A stretch of 64,000 nucleotides of DNA from the NCBI RefSeq assembly GCF_036320965.1, contig NC_092249.1, forward strand, positions 11,667,447 through 11,731,446, written 5' to 3'. The translations under genes were made by a program, and so were the position numbers. The notes below the pieces were generated by a model. It was given only the letters and a program-made list of their open reading frames with translations, was not told where the DNA came from and did no database searches. This document shows positions 1 to 11,007 of this stretch, piece by piece (position 1 is the first letter of the stretch; the number at the start of each line of letters is the position of its first letter). The stretch is from Panulirus ornatus. Taxonomy: Eukaryota > Arthropoda > Malacostraca > Decapoda > Palinuridae.

Positions 1-78
1 TGGGTTGGGCCATTTTTTCCTCTGTTTCCTTGTGGTACCTCGCCAATGCAGAAGACAGCGACAAAGTATAATACAAAA
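1..78 (+). mobile_element. RTE-family 3' tail fragment
   Basis: This is a diverged copy of the terminal 3' tail of the RTE-like LINE that dominates the window. It contains the tail landmarks TTGGGCCATT, CTGTTTCCTTG, a GTACCTCGC-like block and GACAGCGACAAAGTATAA. No coding sequence is attached, so it may be a severely 5'-truncated insertion or part of an element lying to the left. Confidence 0.75.
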
Positions 79-83
79 TACAA

Positions 84-651
84 AATATAATATTGATGAT
101 ATTGATAATGGGCTGTATTGCAAGCTACCAAAATTTGCTGATGATATAAAGCTGGGAAATGTATCTACAAATGAACTTGATTGTTTATAGCTCCAATGGG
201 CTTATGAGTGGCAAATGATTTTTTATACCAATAAGTGCAAAGTTTAACTTATTGGTAGTAAAAATGAAAAGGCAAGCAACAGGTGAATTATGCTTAACTG
301 CAAAAGGTAAATGAGGAAAAAGACTTGGGCATGATAATTTCTGATGACCTAAAACCAAATAAGCAGTGCACAGAAGCAGTGAAAAGAGCAAACAAAATTT
401 TTGGATTCATAGGTAGAACCTTTGAATTTAAGTCCAGGGAAATCATCCTTACTCTTCACAACTCATTTGGTCATCCACATCTTGAATATTGTCTTCAGTT
501 TTGGTTACCTTACCTAAAAAAAATGACAGACAGACTGGAGATAGTACAACACTGAGCCACTAAGATGATTCCTGGACAGAGAAATCCCATGAGATGAGAT
601 TGAATGACTTGAATCTAGTCAGCTTGGAGAAGATTTAGAGGTGATCTAATA
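84..651 (+). pseudogene. CR1/L2-like LINE reverse transcriptase, upstream part
   Basis: This is a decayed, 5'-truncated non-LTR reverse transcriptase. Translation gives a KFADDIKLG catalytic block near 130-155 and an MIISDDLKPNKQCTEAVKRA stretch from 325. It then gives HPHLEYCLQFWLPYLKKM near 470-525 and ends in RGDLI just before 651. These are typical of the 3' half of CR1/L2-clade RT. Stops and frameshifts interrupt it, so it is inactive. The frame is broken at 651 by a DNA transposon and resumes at 1738. CR1 versus L2 is not resolved by eye. Confidence 0.8.
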
Positions 652-1737
652 CAGGTACACCACTGAGTTTCCGGCAACTGATGGTTCAGGACCTCCTTTA
701 GTCCAGACAGAATTACGTAAGGGAACTTGAAATTACTGAAGCCACCAGAATAGTTTACTGGGCGGCCACTGATGGCATTATATATAGAGCGCGCTTATTT
801 ACATTCTTTACACTGCCCTTTTTGGTGGTGATACCACAATTCTGTGAGATTCTTAGCCTACTTTGCTTAGATTTAACCTTAGCTATAGCTTCTAAGACAC
901 ATGAGAGTGTCAGTTGTGTCAAACGTAAACACCAGTCCATATCGATCCAAGATAAAGTAGAACTGTTGAAAAAAATGGACCATGGTGTTTCGGTGCATAA
1001 GCTGTGTGACATCTACAGTATTGATTTATCAACTGTTTATGATATAAAGAAGCAAAGGGAGAAAATATTGAAATTCTATGCAGACAGCGGTTTCAAGAAG
1101 CAAATGACAATTAGAAAAACTATGAAAGATGGTAAGAGGACTGAGCAAGATCAAGTGATGATGGAATTGTTTCAACAGCATCGGTGTGATGGAGTGGACT
1201 TGTCAGGTAGCATGATAAGGAACGTGGCTAAGTTTTCCCATAAAGAACTTGAATTACAACATGAGTGTGACTGTAGTGAAGAATGCCTTCAAAGATTCAA
1301 GAAGCATCATGGAATTTCCATGAATAAAGTGTGTAGAGAAAAGTGGTCTGCAAATCACGAAGGAGCTGCCGAGTATGTGGATGAATATGCGAAACTCGTA
1401 GCTGACAAGCACCTTGGTCCTAAGCAGGTGTATAATGCAGAAGAAATGCATTATTCTGGCGATGCACATTTAGGAAAACACTAACAACAAAAGACGAAGA
1501 AGACCACACAGGATTCAATCTAAGGACAGACTTACCATCTTAGGGTGCTCAAGCATTTAATATTTGTTTAATTCGAATTTCTAGCAGTCCATGGTATACT
1601 TTAGATGCATGGGAGATGTATGATTAATGGATTAGAGGTGTGTTGATGAATTATTATTACATGATCATGGTTGGTCCAGCAAAATGATTACTCCGGCAAG
1701 GCTTTGGAACCAAGTGTACCGAAAATTTGTGGACCTG
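652..1737 (+). mobile_element. Tigger/pogo-like DNA transposon, internally deleted
   Basis: The element starts CAGGTACACCACTGAG and ends with the complement of CAGGTCCACAAATTTTCGG. These are imperfect terminal inverted repeats sharing CAGGT-CAC, TTT-CGG and GGTTC blocks. TA dinucleotides at 650-651 and 1738-1739 form the target-site duplication expected of Tc1/mariner/pogo elements. At 1086 bp it is shorter than an autonomous Tigger, and the transposase inside is truncated. Removing it restores the reading frame of the surrounding LINE (RGDLI joined to QVFKFIRG), which fixes both ends independently. Confidence 0.85.
822..1484 (+). pseudogene. Tigger-type transposase N-terminal fragment
   Basis: This is a 220-codon open frame. 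The family-like part begins at KRKHQSISIQDKVELL (residue 34, base 921), which looks like the first helix-turn-helix of a CENP-B/pogo DNA-binding domain. A second Tc5-like helix-turn-helix follows around residues 95-175 (DLSGSMIRNVAKFSHKEL, then RFKKHHGISM). The frame reaches VYNAEEM, where Tigger proteins have VYNADET, the first catalytic aspartate of the DDE triad. Here that position is Glu, and the frame stops 14 codons later. The other two acidic residues are absent. It could bind DNA if expressed but should not transpose. Residues 1-33 do not resemble the family, so the true start is uncertain. Confidence 0.75.
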
Positions 1738-2158
1738 TACAAGTATTTAAATTTATCAGAGGCTCTGATAATCTTATCTCTCAAGTTACATAAGACTTGA
1801 TAAATCCGATTTTACTCAGTAATGGATACAAACTTGTATGAGATGAAGTATTTTTATTTTTTGGTAGGAATGTTAACATTTGAAACTATATGGAAATTAA
1901 AGTGGCTGAAAAGCAGTGCTATAGATGCATTTAAAAATATACTTGACAAATACTTCACTTCAAGTCCTCAACTTTCATTGTTTGTACCTTCATAGTTACA
2001 GTTACAATTTATAGGTTATTCTATTTGAATTTTCCATATGCCTTCTAACTTTTACTGCACTAATCAATGAATTTTTGATCTCTTCTTGTATCATAAACAG
2101 CCTCAAAAGGACCCAGTGGTCTGTTGCTGTTTGCATTCCTTTGTATTGCTTTGTATAT
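1738..2158 (+). pseudogene. CR1/L2-like LINE, C-terminal part and 3' tail
   Basis: This continues the LINE interrupted at 651. Translation gives QVFKFIRGSDNLIS, then a damaged stretch, then SSAIDAFKNILDKYFTSSPQ ending FVPS and a TAG stop at 1993-1995, a typical CR1/L2 C-terminus. The untranslated end carries GGTCTGTTGCTG followed by imperfect TTCCTTTGTAT/TGCTTTGTAT repeats. This matches the short tandem 3' tail of this clade. Internal stops show it is long dead. Confidence 0.8.
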
Positions 2159-2255
2159 AAACTGCTTCACCCACATTGCTTGGTACTTACCTGGGACCAC
2201 TTGAATGAGAACCAATGAGCCAAGACAATGACACCACATGTGGGTGAAACAGTTT
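2159..2255. repeat. Short imperfect inverted repeat (hairpin)
   Basis: The arms 2159-2176 and 2238-2255 pair at 17 of 18 positions (AAACTGCTTCACCCACAT against its near complement), with about 60 nt between them. A second block, CTTGG near 2179 and CCAAG near 2219, extends the potential pairing. It lies directly after the LINE tail and could be a tiny MITE-like insertion. I see no target-site duplication. Confidence 0.5.
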
Positions 2256-5055
2256 GTGTCGATTTATGTGTTAGTGCATGCTGCAAAGTTATCTATCTAG
2301 ACTCAAATGTTTAAAATTTTCTTAATTAATGTATTGTCATCTTTCAGTAACCTACACCAACCACACCTATGTTATCTGCCTGTGCAACAAGAACATCCAT
2401 GTAGTGAAGCGGAAATTTTTCCCTCATGAGCCATTCAAAGTTTAGAGAGCCTTTAAAAGGAAGATGAACCAAACTGTTCATCCTACACAGAGGTGTAGGA
2501 ATTGATATGCTTTTGAAAGCCAGAGTAGAAATGAATTGAGTCAGAAAATGGTGTTGGAGAATATACCAAAATTTTTATGTGAATAAGCTTTAAAAATGTT
2601 TGTAAGAAGTTTCAAGGAATGAAATGGAAAGGGAGTGAGGGAAGCACACAGAAATGTTAGAGCACATGGAAAAGCATATGTCTAGATGTGTGACCTGGCA
2701 AAAACTAGAAGTGTTTATTAATGTAACAAGAGAGGATAAATTTAAGAGAAGCAAAACAAGGACTTAGTTTAATGGCTTGATATGGATGTGGGCTATTTCT
2801 TATAAAGAAATTGAGTGTGATGAGTAGCAGTTGGAATTTTTTGGCAGAGGACACATGAAGAAGTGATCAAAATCACTTATGTGGGAATAAAGCATTGTCT
2901 GTGCATGCGTGGAGGTTATATATATGTAAACTATGGTAATTGGCAAAGAGAAACTTTTAATTCTGAAGTGAAATGTAATCATTTTTTTCTTTTAGTTTAG
3001 TCTTTGACTAAGGGAGAGTGAGAGTTTATCTTTGGTATGAAAGTTTGTTACGTAATGGAAAGACAGACCATCCATTGTCAAAAAACAGTAAATCAAGTAT
3101 TAAGAATTTAGATTCAAATTACTTTAAAGTCTGAGATGATAAAAGCATTAAAGACAAATGCAGAGAGGGCATTTCTTACCTGTAAATGTTGATACCAATG
3201 TCAATATATGTATAAAAAAATGGAGGTTACATTTGTAGACTACTATTGCGAGGAAGACCAATTTGGAATTAAGATGAATGCTCCTATGTAGATTTACTGG
3301 AAAAAGACACATTTTTAAAGAAATTTGAAACAACAAGATGAGTTTAGGATCTTCAAGCAAGAGGGCAAATGTTTGATACATTTAGTGAAGACGGAAAGGG
3401 CAAGTGTCAGTCATAGAAGATCAAAGCACTCCATGTAGAGATTGGTAGTATTAAGGACATTGGGAACCCATAGTTACATGATGAATAAGGGAACTTCCCA
3501 CTGGAATGAGAAATGACACACTGTCATGGTACATATAACTAAGGGGACAAAGGACTTAATCAATTGGAATTGATAAATATAGGTTTTTCATCAAAGCTAA
3601 GCATTTTGCATAGGGGAGATATTCTAATCTTTGGAAAGACAAAGATGACCTAAAGGGAAGGAACTTTGTTAGTGTTCAAGAATCAAATCTAGCCAAGCCT
3701 TTTGGTATCTTGTTTTTCAAGCTGTTAATCTTCAGACATCTTACCAAAGCACATGACATTATATAATTCCAATACCAGAGGCCTCAGATAAGATGTCATC
3801 TGTTACCTCTGTCCTCTTGTGTTACACAAGCAGATTCCTGGATAATTTTAGAAAAGCTTAACCTGTTGCGATGTTATATGGTACTTTTAGTGCTCCAGTT
3901 TGCCACTTGCTTTTTCATCCCTTTTTTAGTCCATGCCCACCTTCTGTATAACTTGTTAATTGATCCACATTTGTTTTTCATTTTCAAGAATTCATTTGTA
4001 TGTTTTTCTGTCAAGTGATTCATGTTATGGCAATTGTTTATGTACTTAAGTACAGCATGGGCTAGTTTTAAGAAGTTTATATATAATAATCATCACTGAT
4101 TTGGGTAGAGGACTGGTATTCATAGATTTAATAGATTACATATACTATTGAGCTCAAAATTATGTCAGCAGCAGTCCATCACAGGGAATTTATAGTGGTA
4201 AATAATCCTACATGACTCTTAGGAACAGTAATTCTTTTATTTTTGATCAGAGCAATATTCATTTCAAATGTCCCTCATGTAATTGATAATGTGGTATTTT
4301 TGTTGATTAGAGATGATTTTGATGTATGCTTGCATTTTAAGTGGAAGCTATTTCTTATTATACCCAATTATATATTTTTGATTACTTTTGTTAGTTCAAA
4401 TAATCTACTCACAATAATTGATTTATTTTTTCAAGAAAGATGTTCATAATATACCATGTTTTACAGTGCATCACACAAAAGAAAGCCACAATCATTCTAG
4501 GAAACAGGGTATTGTTAAGAAACAGAAAATTAGCTTATTTGTCATTTTTAACTTTGGTACAATAAAATTATACCTCTTCTGACAAGTCTCTTGTTTGATT
4601 TGATGCTGTCATTGTTAATCTCTTTACTTTTTTCAACAGAAAATATTTGTAGTCACCAGCGTCAAACAATTTTAAGCTTAAAAGAATAGTCTGTCCATAT
4701 TCATCTCATCCATGATGGACAAATTTGTAGCCTCTAAACTGCTTCTTCATATCACTGAAGTGATGGAACATAGTGAAAGAAATCCCACATATGATTAAAT
4801 CTGGGATGAAAGAAGCTTCATGAAGTGTGAAACAGGAGCATGGGGTAACATGGTACCCAGCCTGTCACTAGAACACCGTGTTGGGTGAATTGATGCAAAG
4901 GGAGACTATCTTTTCACTATGTTGCACATTTGTGCGGATTTAACATCATCATCATTGTCTTGTAGGTAAGTAGTTGGTAGGTAGCCAGTGACCAGGGTGG
5001 TATATTACCAGTACTACCCGCCTGAGTATCAAGAGTTAGAGATGGCTGCGTAGTG
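2256..5055. other. Unassigned AT-rich DNA
   Basis: No gene, RNA or mobile element could be recognised in this 2.8-kb stretch. Open frames are short (at most about 77 codons), low in complexity and lack recognisable motifs. It may be old intergenic DNA. An ATCATCATCATTG run sits near 4946. Confidence 0.5.
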
Positions 5056-5640
5056 AGCCAGCACTTCAGTGGTTGTCAAATTGCACTCCTTTTAACCCAG
5101 GTAGCTGTCTTTTCCCTCTGCCTCACCCACACATGGACCACTGGCATTGTCAACGAACATACAATCTCTCTTTATCACATGTAAAACTTAATACTTAACT
5201 CACACAGCACTTTCTCTGCGGCTCTAGATTTTCCTGCAGTGAACACTTTGCACTTCCCTGCCATTGGCAAAATGGCAGGAACATTAGGTAGAAGTAGTAG
5301 GTAGGAACATTTAGGCTGGAGCATTAGGTAGAAGTGGTAGGTAAGAACATAAGATAGAAGCAGTAGTTAGGAACAATTAGGCAGTAGCATTTGGTAGTAG
5401 TAGTAATAGGTAAGAATATTAGACAGGAGCAGTGGGTAAAAGTAGTCTGTAAGAATATTAGTTAGGAGCCTCTGCAAACACTGCATTAAAGTTGTCCTCC
5501 GCCAGTGGCCTGTTAAGGGTGAGGCGCTAAAGGCTAAGAAACATCACAGGAGCTCACTACTTATTGAAACCCCTTTGCCATGGCTACCCCCTTGAGGAAG
5601 TTCTAGGAAGGAACAGGGATCAGAGATATCGATAGAGAGC
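5056..5640 (+). repeat. Minisatellite-bearing interspersed repeat, copy X1
   Basis: This is one of two inverted copies; the other is 10181-10995. Shared landmarks are GAGCCAGCACTTCAGTGG at one end, a core ending GCAGTGAACAC, an irregular minisatellite at about 5277-5465 built on GGAACATTAGGTAGAAG and GTAGTAGGTA, then GTTGTCCTCCGCCAGTGGCC. The far end reads GATCAGAGATATCGATAG. The repeat class is unknown, and no coding capacity or terminal repeats are evident. Confidence 0.75.
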
Positions 5641-5654
5641 TGGTGCTTGTGCTT

Positions 5655-6912
5655 AGTCCAACATCAACACACCTGTTGTATGCCTTGAGGACCTTGAGTC
5701 TCCAAACTTTGATGTTTTGTGGCTCATGGTCTGTCTCCCTACCACCACACATTTCCCGTGTCTTGCCTACTGCTCTCTTAATTCTACATATTTTACATCC
5801 TTCTTCAGCTATCTAAACTCCTGCCTCGAGATTGTGATATCCTCTAACCCACAAGCCGAGATGATCTACCTCGGGGATTCATTGTTCACCATAGGGGATT
5901 GTTGAATTCCTCCCATATAGATGGAAGAGGGATTGAAGCCCTCCCGTTCTTCATTCTCAATGAATTAGAGCAAATCATCTCCCACCCTACCCATATTCCT
6001 GACTGCCATGACCATTCTCCTAATATTCTGGATTTATTTTTCACCTCTAGTCCCTGCTGCCTTAAACACACAACCTCGTCCATTTTAGTTCATCTGATCA
6101 CACTCTCATATATGTATCTCTTCTAATGGCACCTCTCCCTCCAGCAGCCCCTTCTAAGCATAAATACTGGCACCTTGGCAAAGCTGACTGGAATAACTTT
6201 CTTAACATCATTTCTGACATTCCTTGGGTAAATTACTGTCTCTTATGTGGTGATGCTTCTGTCTCTGCCAAATGCATAGCAGATGTTATTCTTGCAGGAA
6301 TGGAAGCACTTCTTCCCTCTTCCTTCAAGACAACCACTTCATCCGATCCATGGTTCAACCATTCCTGTTCTGAAGCCATTCAGGCAAGGGTTCAAGCATA
6401 TCTGGCTTGGAAAAACTTTTGTTCCTCTGGCTCCCAATCAGCTTTTATATGCTCAAAATTGCTGCAAGCGTGTTATCTGTGAGGTGAAGCATTCTTTTAT
6501 TCAAAGGAAGTGCTATAACCTCACCTCATCATCCACTGATAGGTCTTCTGGTCTTTAGCATAGGCCATCTCTAACAACTTCTGTCACTCTACCTTTCCTT
6601 CACTTTTCTGTTCTGGCAGTACTATAGCTGTCTCTCCCTTAGACGAAACAACTCTTTTTGGTTCCCGGTTCTCCTCAACTCCACCTTGGAAGACTAGCAT
6701 TCCTTCAACCCCGATGCTCCTCTTACTAATCCTATGCCTTTTCCCGTAATCTCTTTTCAGACTGTCTGAAAAGCGCCTCTTTCCCTGGACACAAGCAAGG
6801 CTTATGGTCCTGATGGCATCCATCTCCGTGTACTGAAAGATTGTGCCTCTGAACTTGCACCAGTGCTTGCTCTTCTGTTCTGTTTCAAAAAACCAAAACT
6901 TTTCCTTCTCCT
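5655..6912 (+). pseudogene. Jockey-like LINE, endonuclease and linker part
   Basis: This is a frame-broken non-LTR element. The endonuclease region reads NPQAEMIYLGDSLF near 5850, where the family has a GDFN box. It continues with SSHIDGRGIEALPFF from 5911 and DCHDHSPNILDLFFTS near 6001-6050. The linker to RT follows: APSKHKYWHLGKADWNNF and DPWFNHSCSEAIQARVQAYL. RT begins with YGPDGIHLRVLKDCASELAP near 6805. Frameshifts and stops separate the pieces, so it is inactive. The element begins almost exactly where X1 ends, is interrupted at 6913 by an RTE insertion and resumes at 8332. Confidence 0.8.
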
Positions 6913-6920
6913 AGGAAGCA

Positions 6921-8115
6921 GTGCGGTTTCAGAAGTGGTAGAGGATGTGTGGATCAGGTGTTTGCTTTGAAGAATGTATGTGAGAAATACTTAGAAAAGC
7001 AAATGGATTTGTATGTAGCATTTATGGATCTGGAGAAGGCATATGATAGAGTTGATAGAGATGCTCTGTGGAAGGTATTAAGAATATATGGTGTGGGAGG
7101 CAAGTTGTTAGAAGCAGTGAAAAGTTTTTATCGAGGATGTAAGGCATGTGTACGTGTAGGAAGAGAGGAAAGTGATTGGTTCTCAGTGAATGTAGGTTTG
7201 CGGCAGGGATGTGTGATGTCTCCATGGTTGTTTAATTTGTTTATGGATGGGGTTGTAAGGGAGGTAAATGCAAGAGTCCTGGAAAGAGGGGCAAGTATGA
7301 AGTCTGTTGGGGATGAGAGAGCTTGGGAAGTGAGTCAGTTGTTGTTCGCTGATGATACAGCGCTGGTGGCTGATTCATGTGAGAAACTGCAGAAGTTGGT
7401 GACTGAGTTTGGTAAAGTGTGTGGAAGAAGAAAGTTGAGAGTAAATGTGAATAAGAGCAAGGTTATTAGGTACAGTAGGGGTGAGGGTCAAGTCAATTGG
7501 GAGGTGAGTTTGAATGGAGAAAAACTGGAGGAAGTGAAGTGTTTTAGATATCTGGGAGTGGATCTGTCAGCGGATGGAACCATGGAAGCGGAAGTGGATC
7601 ATAGGGTGGGGGAGGGGGCGAAAATTTTGGGAGCCTTGAAAAATGTGTGGAAGTCGAGAACATTATCTCGGAAAGCAAAAATGGGTATGTTTGAGGGAAT
7701 AGTGGTTCCAACAATGTTGTATGGTTGCGAGGCGTGGGCTATGGATAGAGATGTGCGCAGGAGGATGGATGTGCTGGAAATGAGATGTTTGAGGACAATG
7801 TGTGGTGTGAGGTGGTTTGATCGAGTAAGTAACGTAAGGGTAAGAGAGATGTGTGGAAATAAAAAGAGCGTGGTTGAGAGAGCAGAAGAGGGTGTTTTGA
7901 AATGGTTTGGGCACATGGAGAGAATGAGTGAGGAGAGATTGACCAAGAGGATATATGTGTCGGAGGTGGAGGGAACGAGGAGAAGAGGGAGACCAAATTG
8001 GAGGTGGAAAGATGGAGTGAAAAAGATTTTGTGTGATCGGGGCCTGAACATGCAGGAGGGTGAAAGGAGGGCAAGAAATAGAGTGAATTGGAGTCATGTG
8101 GTATACAGGGGTTGA
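6921..8115 (+). CDS. RTE reverse transcriptase, C-terminal two thirds
   Basis: This frame is open from the truncation point to the stop at 8113-8115. In order it shows CGFRSGRGCVDQVFAL (block 2a), FMDLEKAYDRVD (block A aspartate), GLRQGCVMSPWLFNLF (block B), LLFADDTALVA (catalytic FADD, block C), VNVNKSKVIRYS and CFRYLGVDL. The family C-terminal region follows with [24 protein letters not shown] and [15 protein letters not shown]. The endonuclease and RT N-terminus are missing, so the copy cannot move by itself. The SRGEGQ and DRDVRRR variants are shared with the copy at 51211-53240, pointing to a common recent source. Confidence 0.8.
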
Positions 8116-8323
8116 CGTGCTGTCAGTGGATTGAAGCAAGGCATGTGAAGCGTCTGGGGTAAACCATGGAAAGCTGTGTAGGTATGTATATTTGCGTGTG
8201 TGGACGTGTGTATATGTGTATGGGGGGGGGGTTGGGCCATTTCTTTCGTCTGTTTCCTTGCGCTACCTCGCAAACGCGGGAGACAGCGACAAAGTATAAA
8301 AAAAAAAAAAAAAAAAAAAAAAA
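6921..8323 (+). mobile_element. RTE-like LINE copy 1, 5'-truncated insertion
   Basis: This insertion starts inside the RT domain and runs to the complete 3' tail and a pure A run ending at 8323. It is bounded by an 8-bp direct repeat, AGGAAGCA, at 6913-6920 and 8324-8331, consistent with target-primed reverse transcription. It lies in the same orientation as the host Jockey-like element, whose KHALIYP frame it splits. It is the cleanest single RTE insertion in the window. Confidence 0.9.
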
Positions 8324-8331
8324 GGAAGCAT

Positions 8332-9706
8332 GCATTGATATATCCCAACCCTAAGAAGGGTGACCCTTCTGACCCTTCTAACTATAGTCCTACTGCTTTG
8401 ACATCTACCATTTCCAAAGTCTTTAAATCCATCCTCAACTCTCATATTCGTAGACATCTTGAAAATCACTGCCTTCTCTCTGATCACCAGCATGGCTTCC
8501 GTAAGGTGAGGTCCAGTGGTGATATTCTTTCCTATCCTACTAATATCTGTTCATCATCCCTGAAAGATTTGGGGTAGTCGTGTGTAATTGTCCTTGACAG
8601 GGTGTGGCATCAGGGCCTTATGTTTAAGCTCCCCTCTTTTGGCTTCCCTACCTCACTTTGCTCCTTCAAATCTAGCTTCCTTTCTGGCCAACTTATCTCT
8701 GTGGTTGTTGATGGATCAGTCTCCCCCTTTTCTCCATCAACAGTGGTGTCCCACAAGGTTCTGTCCAGTCCCTTACACTTTTTCTCCTTTTTTTCAATGA
8801 TTTCCACTCCACTAATAATCCAGTGCACTCATATGCTGACAACTCAACTCTGTATTTGTCTACATCCTTCAATTCTGCTCCCTCTTCTCTCACTCGATCT
8901 GCATCTCACCTTGACACATCTTTCTCAATAAACTCAGTCTTGGACAGGATATCTCAGTGGAGCAGACAAAATCTTGTTAAGTTTGATGCTTCCAAGACCC
9001 AATCTCTACCCATCTCTCTATCAAAAACTCACAACTCTCGTCTCATCTTTGACGGTTCTGTAATTCCACCTTTTGACTCAGCAAACATATCTGGTATTAC
9101 TGTAACCTTCACTCTTTCTTGGAAACCCCACATTATGGGAATAGCCAAGTCTCTTTCTAAGAATTTGGGTGTCCTGAAAGTCAAAACTACTTCTCCTCTG
9201 AACACTTGCTCCGTTTATATAAGAGATTGATTCATCCTTATATGGAGTGCTGCTTTCACATTCATCTTGACTGACTTGAGTTGAATGTGGTCCGACTTAT
9301 AAACTGTCCCAGGCTAACTTCCAAACTTGACCTTCTTGCCTTACACCGCAATGTTGCTTTACTCTACCTCCTCTGTAGGTATAACTTTGGTTTTGCTCTT
9401 GAGAGCTGGCTGCTTGTGTCCTAACACCACTAGCTAGACCAGGAAATACTCAGCAAGCTGTTGCGTCACATGATTACTATGTGGCCATAGGTAACTCAAG
9501 GGTAGACCGTTTTGACACCTGCTTCTTTCCCTAGACGTCAAAGCTTTGGAACTCTCTACCTTCTCATGTCTTTCCCAATAACTATGGCCTGGCACATTTC
9601 AAAAGACAGGTTTTTCGTTTCCTCCAAAATTTGTAAATACTTTTCCTTGTCTCTTCTTTTTCTGTTTCATAATTCTGTATATATCACAATTAAGGCCCAG
9701 CCTTGA
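8332..9706 (+). pseudogene. Jockey-like LINE, RT and C-terminal part
   Basis: This continues the element split at 6912. KHALIYPNPKKGDPSDPSNY opens RT block 1, followed by ALTSTISKVFKSILNSHI. Damaged forms of the remaining RT blocks follow: SLTGCGIRALC-like, SGVPQG-like, and YADNSTLYLSTSFNS at the catalytic position, where AD is followed by N instead of D. C-terminal landmarks are FDASKTQSLPISLSK near 8980, TLSWKPHIMGIAKSLSKNLG near 9110 and the SFGTLYLLMSFP region near 9540. The element is dead, with several frameshifts. A short 3' flank follows to about 9760. Confidence 0.8.
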
Positions 9707-9957
9707 TGAAGACTTTTGTCTGAGACTAGAGCCTTCAACATAAAGAGAAAAAGAACATCATTCATGTATGTGGCCAACTATGGAGCTTGTCTAAGTTTTT
9801 TATAAGTTGATGAAATCATTGTCATTCCTCAACACTCATGACCTTCACATTATCAAAACTCATATTAAAGTATGACTGCATCCTTAAAGTAGATTGCAGG
9901 TCCATCTATCTTTCAGTGTCTCTGATGCCCATTCCCTCTGGGAACTCCTTACAGGAG

Positions 9958-10180
9958 GGTGGCCACAGCAAGAATCTGCTCATCCATGTCCTTACATGCC
10001 TCCCTCCCCTACAACATCCCACATATTCTTCCACCATTTCTCTCCCTTCAGTACTCATCCATTGTGTTTGCCAATGTCACAAGTGGTCTTCATCTCACAC
10101 CAACCCTTTTTTGTACTATCATACACTCTCCTCACAAACTCACAATCTTGCATTCTTTCCACATGCCCAAACCATTCTGT
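9958..10180 (-). pseudogene. Second RTE-type LINE family, C-terminal fragment
   Basis: Minus-strand translation downward from 10180 gives TEWFGHVERMQDCEFVRRVY and DSTKKGWCEMKT. This resembles the WFGHMERM C-terminal domain of the major RTE family but is clearly a different lineage. Stops follow. The RT fragment at 11217-11400 (FADDIVLFAESEDELQ) lies upstream on the same strand, so both could be parts of one element split by repeat X2 and the minisatellite. Confidence 0.55.
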
Positions 10181-10995
10181 CTATCTATCGACATCTGATG
10201 CCTTTTCCAATTGGAACTCCCTCAAAGAGTTGGCCACGGCAATCAAGCCACCATAACTAGTGAACCCCAATGCCACTTCTTCACCTTTGTACCTCACCAT
10301 AACAGGTCACTGGCAGAAGACAACTCTAACACAGTGTTTTGCTGAGGCTCCTACCTGATGTTCCTAATGACTACTTCTACCTAATGCTCCTATCTACTAC
10401 TTTTACCTAATGTTTCTACCTAATGTTCCTACCTACTACTTCTCTCTACTACTCCAAACGTTTTGCAAAAAGGCAAGGCTAACATATAGTGTTCACTGCA
10501 GGTAAAACTAAAGTTATGAAGAATGAGCTGTGTGAGTTAAATGTCAAGTGTTGTGTATGACTCTTGTTGTATAGCTGTAACTTAGTTGGGCATGCACGAT
10601 ATCACGTGACGTGATTCAGTGATTCGTGATGACATGCAACCGACGTTATCGGTCATACCACTGAATCACGGCTTGGGATTAGCCGCCACCATACTACTGA
10701 GCATACCAGGGTATACGTGTGAGGAGAGGGTGGTGTTGGTATGAACTACATTGAGCAGTTGTTACCTGGCCTTTGAACCTGTAATGTGTAACCTGAGACA
10801 AGTGTTGTCTGCCAGAGTTCCAGTCTTTTCTTAACCCTTGACAGTCTTCAGGTGTTATGCTGCATGACTATCTACAAGGAGAGATTGTACGTTTGTGGAC
10901 AGAATGCCAGTAGTCCATGTGTCAGTGAGGCAGAAAGAATAGAGCTACCTATGTCAGAAGAAGTGCAACTTGACAACCACTGAAGTGCTGGCTCA
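10181..10995 (-). repeat. Minisatellite-bearing interspersed repeat, copy X2
   Basis: This is the inverted counterpart of 5056-5640. It contains the complements of the same landmarks: GTTCCTACCTACTACTTC-type minisatellite at about 10350-10455, GTGTTCACTGCAGG near 10490, and CCACTGAAGTGCTGGCTC at the end. About 310 nt (roughly 10560-10875) has no counterpart in X1. That extra segment includes perfect 12-bp inverted arms, CGTGATTCAGTG at 10610-10621 and CACTGAATCACG at 10659-10670. Confidence 0.7.
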
Positions 10996-11007
10996 AGCAG
11001 ATGTCAC

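Noticed and set aside
84..2158. Exogenous or viral origin for the reverse transcriptases
   Set aside because: All RT blocks are of non-LTR type (CR1/L2, Jockey, RTE). No integrase, protease, LTR or envelope-like sequence was seen.
8823..9230. Independent gene at the 135-codon plus-strand frame
   Set aside because: Its sequence (YADNSTLYLSTSFNS, TLSWKPHIMGIAKSLSK) is RT of the Jockey-like LINE.
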